Source of the DNA: Zoroaster sp. YZ-2022
Lineage: Eukaryota; Echinodermata; Asteroidea; Forcipulatida; Zoroasteridae
DNA length: 64,000 bases
Direction: 5' to 3'
Assembly: GCA_029582265.1 (NCBI GenBank)
Contig: CM055837.1
Span: 22,108,999-22,172,998 of the forward strand
Both the position numbers and the translations under genes were made by a program. Shown here in pieces: positions 10,885 to 23,389 of the stretch. The notes beneath the pieces were generated by a model, which did not search any database, was not told the DNA's origin, and was given only the letters and a program-made list of their open reading frames with translations. How positions within the stretch are numbered: the first letter of the stretch is position 1; each line of letters begins with the position of its first letter.

Positions 10885-11207
10885 TTCACCATGTGTGTGT
10901 TTACACCATGTGTGTTTACACCATGTGTGTGTTTACACCATGTGTGTATTTACACCATGTGTGTGTTTACACCATGTGTGTATTTACACCATGTGTGTCT
11001 TTACACCATGTGTGTCTTTACACCATGTGTGTCTTTACACCATGTGTGTCTTTACACCATGTGTGTCTTTACACCATGTGTGTCTTTACACCATGTGTCT
11101 TTACACCATGTGTGTGTGTGTGTTTACACACCATGTGTGTGTTTACACCATGTGTGTGTTTACACCTTGTGTGTGTGTTTACACCATGTGTGTGTGTGTG
11201 TTTACAC
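10885..11207. repeat. Minisatellite (tttacaccatgtgtgtg)n
   Basis: About 20 copies of a 15-17-bp unit grading into (TG)n. Long open frames exist here in all three forward frames only because the repeat lacks stops; they encode Cys/Val/Thr/His repeats and are not real genes. Confidence 0.92.
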
Positions 11208-11270
11208 TTTGCGTGACCTTTACCAGGGCATTTCCCTAAAAATATGTGTGTATTACTTCTCAGATGAATA

Positions 11271-12885
11271 ACATTGGAGATGTTGTTAGTGCCTTATTCA
11301 AAATAAATCAAATAAGAATTTTTCTGCATGCTGATAATTAGCTCAAAACATCTCTTTTATGGTTTCTTGCATAGACCAGTGAACATTTTTTGTTTGACTT
11401 TAAGGTTCTTTAGAAACACCTATATTGCATGTACAAGATTCACTACAGTGTTACGAATCTTACCCTTTGATTATGATGATATATCGCCCTCTATTTCAGA
11501 TTAAATGGAAATGATCTTGTGTCATTGAACGAACATTAAGCTATTTACTCTTTGTACTCCTTTAAAACATAAAGGGAAATTAATCATTTTACATCATGAC
11601 TGTTTAAAACGGTATTTTAGTGACGATGTACACCCATGGATGAGGGAAGACAAGTCATCAGCAGTGGAACCAGCCGTCCGTAGCCCTGTCACACGTGATG
11701 CATATACCGCCAGTATGAGCTATGATGATATCCCTTCCCAACCGCCCTTGGAAAACCAGTAACCCTGTCATCCGCACTACCATTAAACACAAGAAGAAGC
11801 CAACATACCACCATAATTATGGTACCACGCACACACCAGCGTGGTTTCTTCCTTCCCATTCTTAGACCCCTTGCTGCTTGAACATTTGACCTGTTTAAGG
11901 TCAAGGAACACGTAGTAAACAAACAGAGCAAAGCAGTGACGACACATTCATTCATAAATACAGCCCAGACTGTACACGCGGAAGAACATAAGCGGTTGTA
12001 ATCTGATACGACCGTGTAGGAGATGCCACGCGAACGTCCTGGTACTGTAGTTCAGTGGCCTGACAATTACTACTGTTTCTTCTTCTTGTTCTCATCAACA
12101 TTTGTTGTATATTTTAATTTTGTGCGCAGGTTGTATGTGAGATGGAGTATTAGGGCCACTACATCAGGGTGAACTAAAACATATAGTTAAGGGATAATAT
12201 AGGTGCAGACCAACAGTTTGATTTGATTTCATGTTAGTTTGTTTTATGATTAAAGGGGCGAGGTATAAGCTAGCCCCTTTAGATTGTCTTAAAATGTTAA
12301 GCCATTCCGCCCCAACTGACAACACTACTGACTATTGTAATTATGCCGTCATCCATTGAATAGAAATACATATTTCTATAATGTTAATGCCATATTATTG
12401 CAAAATATTTTGTTTATTGTAACTCGTCAAAGCCTTCTTAGTGAAAACCCAATCAAAATGTCGACCTTGTTGTGATTTTAAATCACTCAGACTTGGTTAA
12501 AAAAGGAGAATGACTATGATGTACATGTATATGTGGCTGTACTGAAGGCTTACATGGATGAGGTTCAGCAGTCTGAGGACGGAAAGGCCCAGCGTGTCGG
12601 TCGAGTTGGCACTGCCCTGAGACACGGCCGAAGAGAGGGCCGAGAGACTCGGTCTCCAATCAAGTCTAGACGCGGGAATCGATCGATAATCTATGTACTT
12701 GAGCACATGTTAAAAACGTGTCAATCCTGATAACCTTATAACGCAACCCACTTGTTCTACCAAGCTATCAAAACTCTATCTTGATCGGGTAACTTAGTTT
12801 GTCGATCTGTGTTTCTGATATTGCCAACACATGCACATTTTTGAGGTAGCATCTGGCACGTTTTATATGCGTACGAGATGACTCC
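11271..12885. other. Unassigned DNA interrupting the macro-repeat
   Basis: No homology to the A-E blocks. Two weak coding hints are listed as findings: a minus-strand frame with a signal-peptide-like segment (11689-11955) and a plus-strand charged stretch around 12530-12690 (VLKAYMDEVQQSEDGKAQ). Neither is recognised. Confidence 0.4.
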
Positions 12886-12996
12886 GTGCCCACACGGCAC
12901 TGCTTTCAGGAATTATGCGCTTACGGCGCATAGAATCACACGCTTTTTTGCGCCCGTAAGCGCAGAATCTGCAAGCAGTGTTATGAAATTGGGCAC
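12886..12996. mobile_element. Small foldback/hairpin element
   Basis: Imperfect inverted repeats of about 45 bp: the left arm begins gtgccca and ends ttacggcgc, the right arm begins gcgcccgtaag and ends ttgggcac, with a spacer of about 20 bp. Probably a short MITE-like element. No target duplication was found. Confidence 0.55.
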
Positions 12997-13599
12997 CGAT
13001 CGGCCGTCGTATCTAGGACATCAAACGGCGATGTTATAATTATGCCCCATCGCTATTTTATGGTGCATGGCAGTATTAAGGGGCACATGTTATTCGTGTA
13101 ATGTGATGACGCGACGGCTGCATCGAACAGCCAAACATATGATATAACGGTTTTACACGCATGAGCACGTCCTTGTCAACCTGATACCCTTACAAAACGA
13201 CAACAAAAACAAAAAAACAGCTAAAATGATTGCAATAATTAAGAGGCTATTATATACTATACAGATATGAAATGAGAGGGGGCTAAAATGTTCTTCCAAA
13301 TTTTAACATCTTTAATATCGCTGAACGTTAGGTGTGGGTAATTACTTCCGCAATTGAACATTAACAAAACAGTTCACGGGTGGTCTTCACAGGTATTTTA
13401 ACACATAGGTATTTTGTACACTGAGATGTCCCAAATGCTCAGTTAAACTATGTCTATATGCTTCGCACTCACCATCAACAAGGCTAAGCAATAACAAACC
13501 GTTACCCTTCAAGTTACAGGACTTCATCTCATCAAACCACACTCTCCTGTGGACAATTTAATGTTGCATGCTGAAGTGTCAGATCCAATAACTCCCCAT

Positions 13600-13780
13600 A
13601 ATGTATCAGCACGGGGGCACGCCCCCACCCACGAAGGTCCGTGCCTCGGGTGCCCCCATTCAGAAATTTGAAAAATAGGTCCCTAGTATTTGAGACTGCA
13701 GGATTCAAGTATTGACATGCCTGAGAAAAGTGGTGTGCGCCCCTAGTGCCCTGAAAATTGGACCCATAGTTACGCCACCG
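13600..13780 (-). mobile_element. hAT-like MITE, inverted and degraded copy
   Basis: Reverse-complement relative of 3399-3594. It shares the cctgaaaattggaccca end, the tattgacatgcc stretch and the aatttgaaaaataggtccc stretch. The right terminus, tagttacgccaccg, is intact apart from one base; the left terminus is lost. Confidence 0.6.
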
Positions 13781-13844
13781 GAAATCAAACTTACACATAC
13801 TTAGACCTTAACATGGAGTTGTACCCAGCCAGACCCTCATTGTT

Positions 13845-14003
13845 GACCTCATCAGATATCGAATTACACTCAAATCAAAGTTTAATCATATCCCATGAAC
13901 CGCAAAGATATTTTCACAATCTTTTGCATCATCTTAAAGATCATTTCGTATACAGACATGACCCCAAACTGACCTCTCCTTCCCGGTCAAAACCAGAATT
14001 TTA
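13845..14003 (+). repeat. Diverged outlier of the 33-43 kb array subrepeat
   Basis: Order of phrases matches the array: catcagatatcgaattaca, aatcaaagtttaat, atcatatc, then acatgaccccaaactgacc and a cttcccggtcaaaacc-like end. It is a single copy about 20 kb from the array. Confidence 0.5.
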
Positions 14004-17000
14004 AGTGTGGTTTAAAAATAATTTCGCTTGGTCTCATGTCACAGCATATGGTCTATATCACGTAAATGAAGCTGTCAAACTTAAACTTGATAACGCTAAG
14101 TTGGGAACATTGATAATGTTAAATGACATTCGATTCAAAAAGGTTTTTTGAATGAAAATGCACTGGGTATATTTTGATGCTGAAGCTTTGTACCACAAAC
14201 CAGTGTACTGTTATTATGTTTTATAAGCCCCAAATGGTGATGAGTACAGTTAAGTAATCGTGTAATTTCATTTCAATAGTAGTGAATGGCACATATGTGT
14301 ATATAGTCGAGTGAGGAAACAACATTTGTGCTTGTATAACTTTTTTGGTTTCTCCTGTATTTAAAAGCCACAAATGTTATCAATTATTGAATAGATAATG
14401 CTCTGTTAATATTTACATTTTAAAGAATTAAACAAGGAGAAGTGGTATAAATGAAGCAAGTTAACAATAGATTGGAAAATGATTTATTTCGGAAAATCAA
14501 ATTATTGTACTGGGAAAATTTAAACCTGACATGTGGGCTTTAAGAAAGAAACGTATTTTTCTGATTAATAATTATATGAATCCACCCATGTACCTCCTCT
14601 GGTTTGAGAAGCTAGAGAGGAAATGCAACCTACCTGAAAAGTAATTAAACAAGCTATGCCCAAGACTCTACTGGATTGATGAAAAGTCAAGAGTTTGCAT
14701 TTGATAACAAAGCGTAATCCATTGTTTGAAATGTAATATTCACCTGACTGAATGTGTAAATACGTAAACGGTGAGTCACAGACTGCCCTGTTTCATGAAA
14801 CTTAAACAATTTTGGCTAATATTACATCGAAATATATTAAACATTAACGCAATACATTCTAACGGCAAAATTGATACTGTAGGTCTTTTGTATGTGAAAT
14901 TGAGTACATTGTTATAGATGATAGTCCTTTGTAAAATATGTTTATACTCATCATTGATGATAATTTGATTGAACCGAAGAAGTTCATGACATATCTTTGG
15001 GTGTTTGTTAGTCAACAAAGCACTTATCTTCAGGGGCTTTTCTTTGAATCAATGATATATATATATTAAACAACCACATATATACAGAGTTTATAAGCTT
15101 AGACAAGTTGGTGTGTTGTTATTGATTTAAACAATTGTTTTAATGTACTACAATTGTAATTATTATTATTTATTCTAACGTTGAATTGTTGCCCCGGGAG
15201 AATAAAATATAATAATAATATCAATAACAGATAGCCGCTATCACCTGTTTTTGTAAATAATTTGTTTAATTCATACATTTGTGATGTGTTTTTAGAACTG
15301 TATTTAACAAAGGAACACATTTGTTGATAATAACGTTGTAAGAGCCCTTATCGAAGCAAATCTCTTGTAGTTTAATATTCTTTGTTGTGCATATCAATTA
15401 CGTAAAAATTGCATGACATACGGTGAACGTTTAACATGGGAAAAAGCGCAAACAAAATTGTAGGGGGCAGCTAGGGGGACGATCCAGTGTTGAAAGGGTG
15501 GAGTGATTAGCGCAGTACCGCACAGTACCGTTACAAATTTGCGGTAAGGAAAGCGTCTCCTTCCTGAAAACATATGGACCCGCCCTAAAATAACAGTAGT
15601 AAAACACAATAATTGGGGTGTACATCTACACAATACATATAATTGCAAGATAAGTATCATATAAAAGCTGGGTTACACACAGTAAAGGTGCTAGGGTCAG
15701 ACTGACATTGATCTTTTGTCCCCTCAACCTTTCGATCTTCATCTGAACATGTATTATCTAATTCAGGCAAAATGTTTTTGGGTCTTCTGCTCCCACCCCT
15801 ATCAATCTAGCCTGCCCCAATATAGTTGAGCCAACCACTTGGGCCCCGTTTATACGCCGCAGGTTCATCTGTTTACCGTTTATTGTTACACCGCGTTTAC
15901 ACTTCACAAGGAGTAGTATTTAGATCCCAAAGTGATCAACGGATAAAGTGTAAATGAAGGGAAAAACTATCAGATTCTGATCTCCCAATTTGACTGCCTC
16001 CCTCAAAAACAGAAATTTAGATGATGCAAGGAGATCCAAACACAAGAGTTAACGTATACTATATAGATCATATCCAACAACCTTAAAAGTGATCGATCAG
16101 TACGGACGGGGGAAATGATAACAATTCAAATCATATAGTTGCCAACATATCTGAAGTCATTATCAAGGTTGTGTCATTCTGAAGGGGCAGAGTCACTAAT
16201 TTGGGTCAAACACAACAATACCATAACAATGGCATTGGCTTCGCAATGGATGACTTGGCTATGCAATGAAACAGCTTCCAGTTGATTTAAATACTTCAAA
16301 CGGTGTATTTCTAGTGTAACAGAAATTCAATATTTAACAAAATTATCAAATTATCAAATAGCGACAATAACCGATCAGCAGTCGAGACTGCGTGAGGTTG
16401 GGGACTGGGATGAGATCAGGTAGGTGTTGACAAACAACAGTTATGTATAATGTTGTCTCTATATTTTAAATGATTACTACAACAATTAAAAACACACAAG
16501 TAAATGTGTGCATGTATTCAACATCGGTTACCATGAAACATGGGGTCATAGATTATGCACACGATCGATCGCTCGTTTTTTAAATCCTTACCTTTTTACT
16601 TCTGTGAAGATGACCTTCACACTACACTGACGTACTTCCGGTATACAATGAATCAACAATGTGAAATCAAACCCAAGTTTAAACATGACTTGATCCTGTG
16701 ACTACCCACTTGGATGGAGGAAGCACGCAATGGTACTCGGGTATCAATTAGGCTTTAGTCAAGAGCACGCGGCAACCCCGCAGTACACCACGCTTCTTGA
16801 AAAAATCTACGCACCGCGGCGGTGCAAAGCAATGAGCGCCTTACCTGTCCATTGTGGACGTATACTACTGAATTATTTATACACCTCCAGCAATATGGGA
16901 ATATAGCATGCGAAATTTATTGTAAAGTAATGTTTTCTTCTGTCTATATATTTGCAGATATGTGTGATGTCATAACAAAGCATCTACCTAAAGCAGTATG

Positions 17001-17690
17001 TATTAGCATTTCTCAACCAAGTCGGTAGTGTGTTTGGAGGTGATGACATTTTGTTTGTATAATGTACAAATTGGGCAAGTACTGGATCTCGAAAATCGCC
17101 TTCACAACTCTGAAACATCACTTTATATACCATTTCTCTCCCTTAAAAGATGACAATTCAACAGACAAAGAAAACAAACAGACAATAACTATTTAACAAA
17201 ATCAAATTTCTCACCTTTATTTGCATCGGTATCGAATTATTCGTTTATTAAAATTTTTGGGGGGGGGTTATCCTAGACCATTTCCCCGCCAACAAGTGGG
17301 GTATATATCCCTCATCATCAATACCGCGAATAACAAGAAAAAAAGACCACGGTTGATCCGTCGTGAAGTTTAGGTTGCCTGCGGTGTGCGCCTCGACTAG
17401 GGGTGTAACAATATTACATAGGCCTACTCAAAATACACTGGCGTGGAAAATAGCAAACATCAAACTGAAGAAAACGATCAACTCTTTAAAATCAGGTAGA
17501 TATCAGCAGAGGCACAGGGTTCTGGGAATAATCAAGAGGAAACCTCTACAACTGGACAAAATATTATATAAAGCTCTTCTAATGGGCAACTATGTAGTTT
17601 GTTTATACAGTGCATGGAGAACCATAAACTGATTACATTGGAATGACACAGCGAGATATGAGATAAAGACTCCTGATCATATTGCAAACA
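14004..17690. other. Long unassigned stretch
   Basis: AT-rich and without a recognisable gene, transposon terminus or tandem array. Open frames are short and overlap on both strands. A G run and short CT stretches near 17260 are the only low-complexity sites seen. Confidence 0.4.
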
Positions 17691-17835
17691 TTATGTATCA
17701 ACATGACAGGGATTTATAAGGTTAACATTGACATGCACATGTAATTGATTCCATGGTGATGTGATGATGAGATGCATGGTTGCTTCCCCGGCAATGATAA
17801 CCTACACGCAGCCTTTTTGGAAATACGTTTTGGTG
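17691..17835 (+). repeat. Low-copy repeat shared with about 25690-25830
   Basis: Shared phrases are taaggttaacatt, catgtaattgattccatg, and a cctttttggaaatacgtttt-like end. The relative at 25690 lies in the extra segment that separates blocks C and D of unit 3. Confidence 0.6.
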
Positions 17836-17867
17836 ACGGATGATTCCAGTGCAACTTCTAATAATGA

Positions 17868-17925
17868 CGACGACAACGAGACGACGACGACGCGACAACG
17901 ACGACGACGACGACGTACGAATATT
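17868..17925. repeat. (ACG)n trinucleotide run
   Basis: Imperfect GAC/ACG repeats. Frames across it read as poly-Arg or poly-Asp/Thr and are not taken as genes. Confidence 0.8.
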
Positions 17926-17999
17926 GCGCCAATATGCGCTGGCAAGTGCCTGACGCCCATGGCGCGGCGGCGAGCATTATTAATTTTTCGGCAATGTTT

Positions 18000-18830
18000 T
18001 GCCGCCATTCCAGAAACACCAGGCAAAGCCCCTCTCTTCTTCAGGATAGTTAAACACCGGGGCAAGCCCCTCTCTTCACGATATTAAAACACCCCGGGCA
18101 AGCCCTCTTTCAGGATACAGTTAAACACCGGGCAAGCCTCTTCTTCACGATAAAGTCACCGGAGCAAGCCCTTCTTCACGATATTAAACACCGCAAGCCC
18201 CTTCTCTTCACGATATTAAACACCGGGCAAGCCCTTCTTTTCACGATATTAACACACCGGGCAAGCCCTTCTTTCACGATATTAAACACCGGGGCAAGCC
18301 CCTTCTTTCACGATATTAAACACCGGGGCAAGCCCTTCTTCACGATATTAAAACACCGGCAAGCCCTTCTTCACGATATTAAACACCGCGCTTCCTCTCT
18401 TCACGATATTAAACACCGCAAGCCCCTTCTCTTCGAATATAGTTAAACACCGGGGCAAGCCCTTCTTTTCAGGATATTAAACACCGGCAAGCCCTTCTCC
18501 TTTCATGATATAAACACCGGGGCGTTTCCTTCTTTCACGATATTAAAACACCGGGGCAAGCCCTCTTTTCACGATATTAAACACCGGGCAAGCCCTTCTC
18601 TTTCAGGATATAAAACACCGGGGCAAGCCCTTCTTCTTCACGATATTAAACACCGGGGCAAGTTCCTTCTCTTCCACGATATTAAACACTGGGGGCAAGC
18701 CCCTTCTTTCAGGATATTAAACACCGCAAGCCCCTCTTCTTTCACGATATTAAAACACCAGGGCAAGCCCTTCTCTTTCACAATGTATTAACACCAGGGC
18801 AAGCCCCTCTCTTTCACGATAAGTGTCTTG
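18000..18830. repeat. Satellite, about 34-bp unit, roughly 24 copies
   Basis: The unit is close to cacgatattaaacaccgggg followed by caagccccttcttt. Units differ by many 1-3-bp indels, mostly in the CCTTCTTT and GGGG runs, so the period wanders between about 31 and 38 bp. Confidence 0.92.
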
Positions 18831-19259
18831 GGTTGAAGCAGTTATGGTTGTTAATTATGGACACAGTGCCGCAACCAGCCAGGACGCGCCAAACACACAT
18901 ATTCTAACAAATCGCAAGAACTTGAACTGATGCAATAAACCGCAAGTGCCGCGACACCTCTTTTACTAAATGAATGCATACAATGAATGTATATATAATG
19001 TAACGATATTAGGTTTGAAAAACTCTGAACCATTGCACATATTATTCAAGTTCCCATTGTCTTACAATAAACCAACCAGGCATCTACAGAGATCATCTTA
19101 TATAATTTGTGTATGAATATTGATGATGTAAATTGTATCACTTTATGATATTATGGATATAAAGGAACAACAATTATTAATTCCTTTTCTTATTATACAT
19201 AGAGCATTTTCCAAAAAGCTCACATTTAACGGATGATGATCTAGGGGAATTGCCCATGT
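18831..19259. other. Unassigned DNA with a fragment of the block C/D junction
   Basis: Contains taggtttgaaaaactctgaaccattgcac near 19010-19045, which matches the centre of the two palindromes at 3766-3840 but without the folded arms. Confidence 0.5.
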
Positions 19260-20760
19260 AGACTACATACATGTAGATACTGCACACTCATGTATGAAAT
19301 GTAAATGTACACATACATGTCTATTCTTCCAGACAATCCGCCGTATTGGAAGCTGATGGGGTATTACGGATAAATGCCGTGCAGTATTCTTCCAAAGCAG
19401 TTTATAGAAAACGACTGGAAAAGAGGTTATAGTGACACTGTTTCTATCTTGTATTAAGAGAATCATAATGTATTGAACATAAAAATAATTATAATTATGT
19501 TGGGGGTAGGCTTGAAAAAGCTTTTCCTGCAAAACGCTGAATAAGAGGGTGTTACAAATTCCTTGCTGAAATTAACACAGGCAATGCAAACAAAAACACA
19601 AGCGTACGTCGATAGTTTGAGTGGGTGGTTGGTTTGCCGACGGAGTTCGATTGTGCCTCTACTGAGAAGCTCCATTTGCCGTTTAAAAATCGATATGGGG
19701 GCGTGTCACATCACACCCCACGACCCTGCAGTTTGTTTTATTTGCCGTATTTTCCAAGGCGATGACTTGTACCAGCGTGGCGTAGCCACAGGACTTTTCA
19801 TAGGGGCACAGGGGGCATTTTCATTTTCAGTGGGGGCCCAGGGGTATGGGTTTTTTCCCTTTTCTTTTTCTTTTCTGTTTTTTTGGGCACTAGGAGAGGT
19901 TTCGTGGGGGGGCACCTGGGGGCATTGAAATTTGTGGGGGTCACGTGCCCCCCCCCAGGCTCCCCCTGTGGCTACGTGCTGACTGTACCTTTATTAATTT
20001 CTACATCAAGTAAGCTTGATAATAACTTTGCTACATTGTAATCAGATTATTATCAATGTTACGGTTTATTTTAGGTTTATAGTGAAAATGAGTGTTAAGT
20101 GACAAATGCATTTTTTAAAATGTATGGAAACTTCCATTTTCATATTATGAAACTGCCGATCCCCCTTTTCCCACTTTTGTAGCATCTCCCATTTGATTTG
20201 TTTACGTTTTTCAACCGATGACATTTGGTAAAACACAACCGCCAACCGAGGACCATTATTCTATTTTCTTATATAAGTCCTCGGTTAAAACCCAAACCCA
20301 AAGCACATACTTTCAGATTGTCCTTCGGCAAAGTTAGTAGTACTGCCTCACGAAACAGACGGTTTAGTTAACCTACACTCTGATGTAAAACAGCTGCTGC
20401 ATTTAATAACACAATAGGCCCCATACAAACAATTACCAAACAAAAGCAGAGACAATTTTAAAAATTGTTTCTATGTTTACATTCCTGAAGTCAATGATGC
20501 CCGCTAGCTCCAACCTTCCATCTACATTCAGCCTCCAGAGATGCAAAGTGCTTTAATGTCATGCAACCTGGAAGTACATGAAACGGGAGAAAATATATAA
20601 TAGTTCCACATAAATTATAAAAATGACTTTGTGACGTCAGCTATTATAATCTATGTGTTGGTGGGGCAAGGCATTTAAGGTATCGACGTCGAGTTTTTAA
20701 TTTTCATTGTGATCGTTTTCCATTAGCGTTTCGCAACGGAAAGCCAGGAAAACATCTCAC
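19260..20760 (+). repeat. Macro-repeat block E, copy 2
   Basis: Matches 5791-7058. It lacks the 44-bp array at its left edge and carries a hAT-like insertion (19773-19981). The aaccgaggac/gtcctcggtt pair with TATATAAG between is kept. Confidence 0.75.
19773..19981 (+). mobile_element. hAT-like MITE, about 209 bp, with empty sites in two sister copies
   Basis: The left end reads CAGCGTGGCGTAGCCACAGG; the right end reads CCTGTGGCTACGTGCTG, its near reverse complement. The flanks acttgtac and actgtacc represent a duplicated target. The homologous sites near 6285 and 27930 read ccaaggayga-ctgtacc without the element. The interior is G-run rich. It is non-autonomous, with superfamily inferred from the TIR and duplication length. 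Confidence 0.7.
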
Positions 20761-21300
20761 ATCTTAACTCTTGGATATTATGGACGGACAATAAACAGAT
20801 CTGTCGTTTATCTGGATCTGATCTGGATTGTTATATTCATCCAAGCGGTAACCACATCACTACAGGATATACAGGATAATCTCTGAAATATTGTAAAAAC
20901 ACTTACATAATATTATAGGAAAAAAACATCTCACATTTTAATCCTTGGATATTATCGACAGACAATAAACTATCTGACGTTTATGAGGACAGATATAGTC
21001 TCTAAAACAGAAATAGTAGGATAAACATCTCACATCTTAACTCTGGGATATTATCGAGGCAGAATATCAACAGTTTCAAGGCAGTGGCAATTATTGTTAT
21101 TATTACAAGGCATACAACATGGATCATGGTTCATAACATTGTGGAAATAATTTGGTGTTTATTTAAGTTTGAGTGAATGTCTTGTTGAAATCATCAAAAA
21201 CATGCATTTTTTTCGTAGATTTTTTTTTTTAACATGCTGAGGTCTAAGATATATTACCAAGCTGTTATTTTGTAAATTTCAGTTTGAAAGTACACATTAG
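20761..21300 (+). repeat. Macro-repeat block A, copy 3 (truncated)
   Basis: Keeps the leader and tttcaag boundary, but the donor has become GCAGTG (21081). The region corresponding to the short open frame and the 75-bp motif is missing. Confidence 0.7.
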
Positions 21301-21359
21301 TTATAGAAAAAAGAAATCGTGTATCTCTCATTGATCACTGCTAACTTGCAACTTTTGTG

Positions 21360-22397
21360 TACTGCCATTGAAATGGGGCTGTTTGTTGATGCACGGGAGG
21401 GGTGAGATGGAGACTTAATTCTAGAGACCCTCGGATGAGCGATATCACGTTGCTGCCTTACGAGACTTATCCGGTGCAACAGTTTGAAGTTTGGTTTTTA
21501 TCCGATCCGAGGTCCTTATTCCCCGTGACCACGCCGTCCAAAAGCGACAAAAGATCGCGCAACTTGATATCGATCATAATTGGGTAACTGTGCTTTGTAC
21601 ATTATATCACGCTACGGACTCCACTCAGCAAGAGTATAAACACTGTGATGAACAGTGTCATCATGGTGATGAAAAGAGGGGTGTTGGTAATTTAATGAAT
21701 AGTTTTCCAAGTTATTTTGTTGATTACATTACATGAATACGTTGCTCATTGATGGAGAAACCAAGTCTCATTAAACAGTTTAACGTACTCAGACGGTGGA
21801 TTTGTTTCTGACTCGGACAAGTATCCTGATTCTACCCTGAATGATTACACAAATTTGAGAGATAGCATCATGCAAAATAAAATGTATATTTTAAAATGTA
21901 TCGAGAAAAAACGTAGGCTATCTATTAATATTCGAACAACATATCACAGTATAATGTGATCAGTAATAGTCTATGCCACTCACCGATTGTAGGTACAACA
22001 ATCATATTGAAAGAAAAATCTTTAAAATAAGATCCAACATCATCCTAAAGGGCACTGACTCTATCGAGTAATAGTAGGCCTTCAGTCCAAACCAGCTACC
22101 GTAACCACCTCCCGATAGACATTGAAAACAAGCCGCGTGTTCTAGCGCCAATTTTCAGCATTTGCTATGGTAGATATGTACCTGGGACACTTATGGCAAT
22201 TCCACCCACTCTTGTCACACAGCATTAAGTTTGATTTTCTAGAGTTTTGAGGCTCACTGCCCTTCAAGTCAGATGGCAAGCACGAGAGACTGCAGTAAAA
22301 CATAATATTACTATTATGGATTTACCCATGAGTGCATATTCTAGTTGTCATTATCATTTAAGATCGGTAAATAATACAGCCAGCGGCGGTTGCTTAC
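21360..22397 (+). repeat. Macro-repeat block B, copy 3, left part
   Basis: Aligns with 9305-10120, including accagctaccgtaaccacct and the taatacagccagcggcgg end, where homology stops abruptly. Confidence 0.7.
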
Positions 22398-23389
22398 TGG
22401 GGGTCGGGGGATCACCCGGTTACTTTCTTTTCCCCCAATTTTTCCCCTCGATGTTGGCCATCGGTAACTGCTTTCATCAGCACAAAATTTACATTTGTAG
22501 TACAAAATTATATATTCAGCAGTACAGTAATTACATTAAAGATTCATGTTTCCCCTAAATTTAAGCTCCCCCAGTTTAACAGGTCCAGCCGCCGCTGAAT
22601 ACAGCTCCATATAATATGACATTCAATGAAACATACATAGCACAATATCATTAGCAAGAAATATGGCACCTGTGAATTTGAATTTCTGTTTACAAAGTAG
22701 AGAACAACCTGTGCATCAGAGGAGCAGAACATAAGCAAGATGGAATCAACTTTTTTATATAAACGATTTGAAAGAAAGAAATAATTATGTCGAAAGTTGT
22801 TATTTTTAATTGTATTGTTTTAATTTTATTTTTATTTCCGGGTTATTGATGCTGATATCTGGTCACAGCAGGAGTCTTGGTCCCGCATAAGTGTCCCAGA
22901 AATGTTTTTGATTCTAGGCGCTCTCAATCAATATAATTCATTTTCAGACCACGTTTGGGAAGCATTATGCTTTATGATGCAGATGTGCGTAGGCCCTCAT
23001 CTTTAATTTCCCGCAACCTAGTCGATTAATCCTAATGTGCGGTACATAGTACATGTACACCCACATCTACAAGTGTATATTATGTCATTACCATGAAGGA
23101 CCAAATGTTTCTATTTAGTTAGTGCATGCATAATACGGTTCATATAATACAGTTCACCTTACACGAAGACATGCATAATATACTTGGTTAAATATTTGAC
23201 AGATTATTGAAAGTCGGTGTAAGGGCAAAATCAAATATAAGAGTTCTAGCCTTACTTAACCCTATCGTAAGCCTGGGCTTTTATCGTTCTCATAACTTCC
23301 TTCATTTTTTATCCGTTGGCTGGTGCAATTTGGCACAAATGTTGTCTTCTAATACAAACAACAATGTGACGTCACCGATAGAGGGCTGT
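22398..23389. other. Extra segment inside block B of unit 3
   Basis: Separates two sequences that are contiguous near 10120-10135 in unit 2. It includes a C-block fragment (22930-23020, matching 2330-2430). The right side reads gccgccgctgaatacagc near 22590, echoing the left junction, which hints at insertion with local rearrangement. No coding region recognised. Confidence 0.5.

Noticed and set aside
10866..11271. Three overlapping plus-strand frames rich in Cys, His and Val
   Set aside because: All arise from the tttacaccatgtgtgtg minisatellite; no frame is favoured.
17363..17632. 89-residue plus-strand frame
   Set aside because: No motif, no splice support and no conserved relative; frame length is within chance for the composition.
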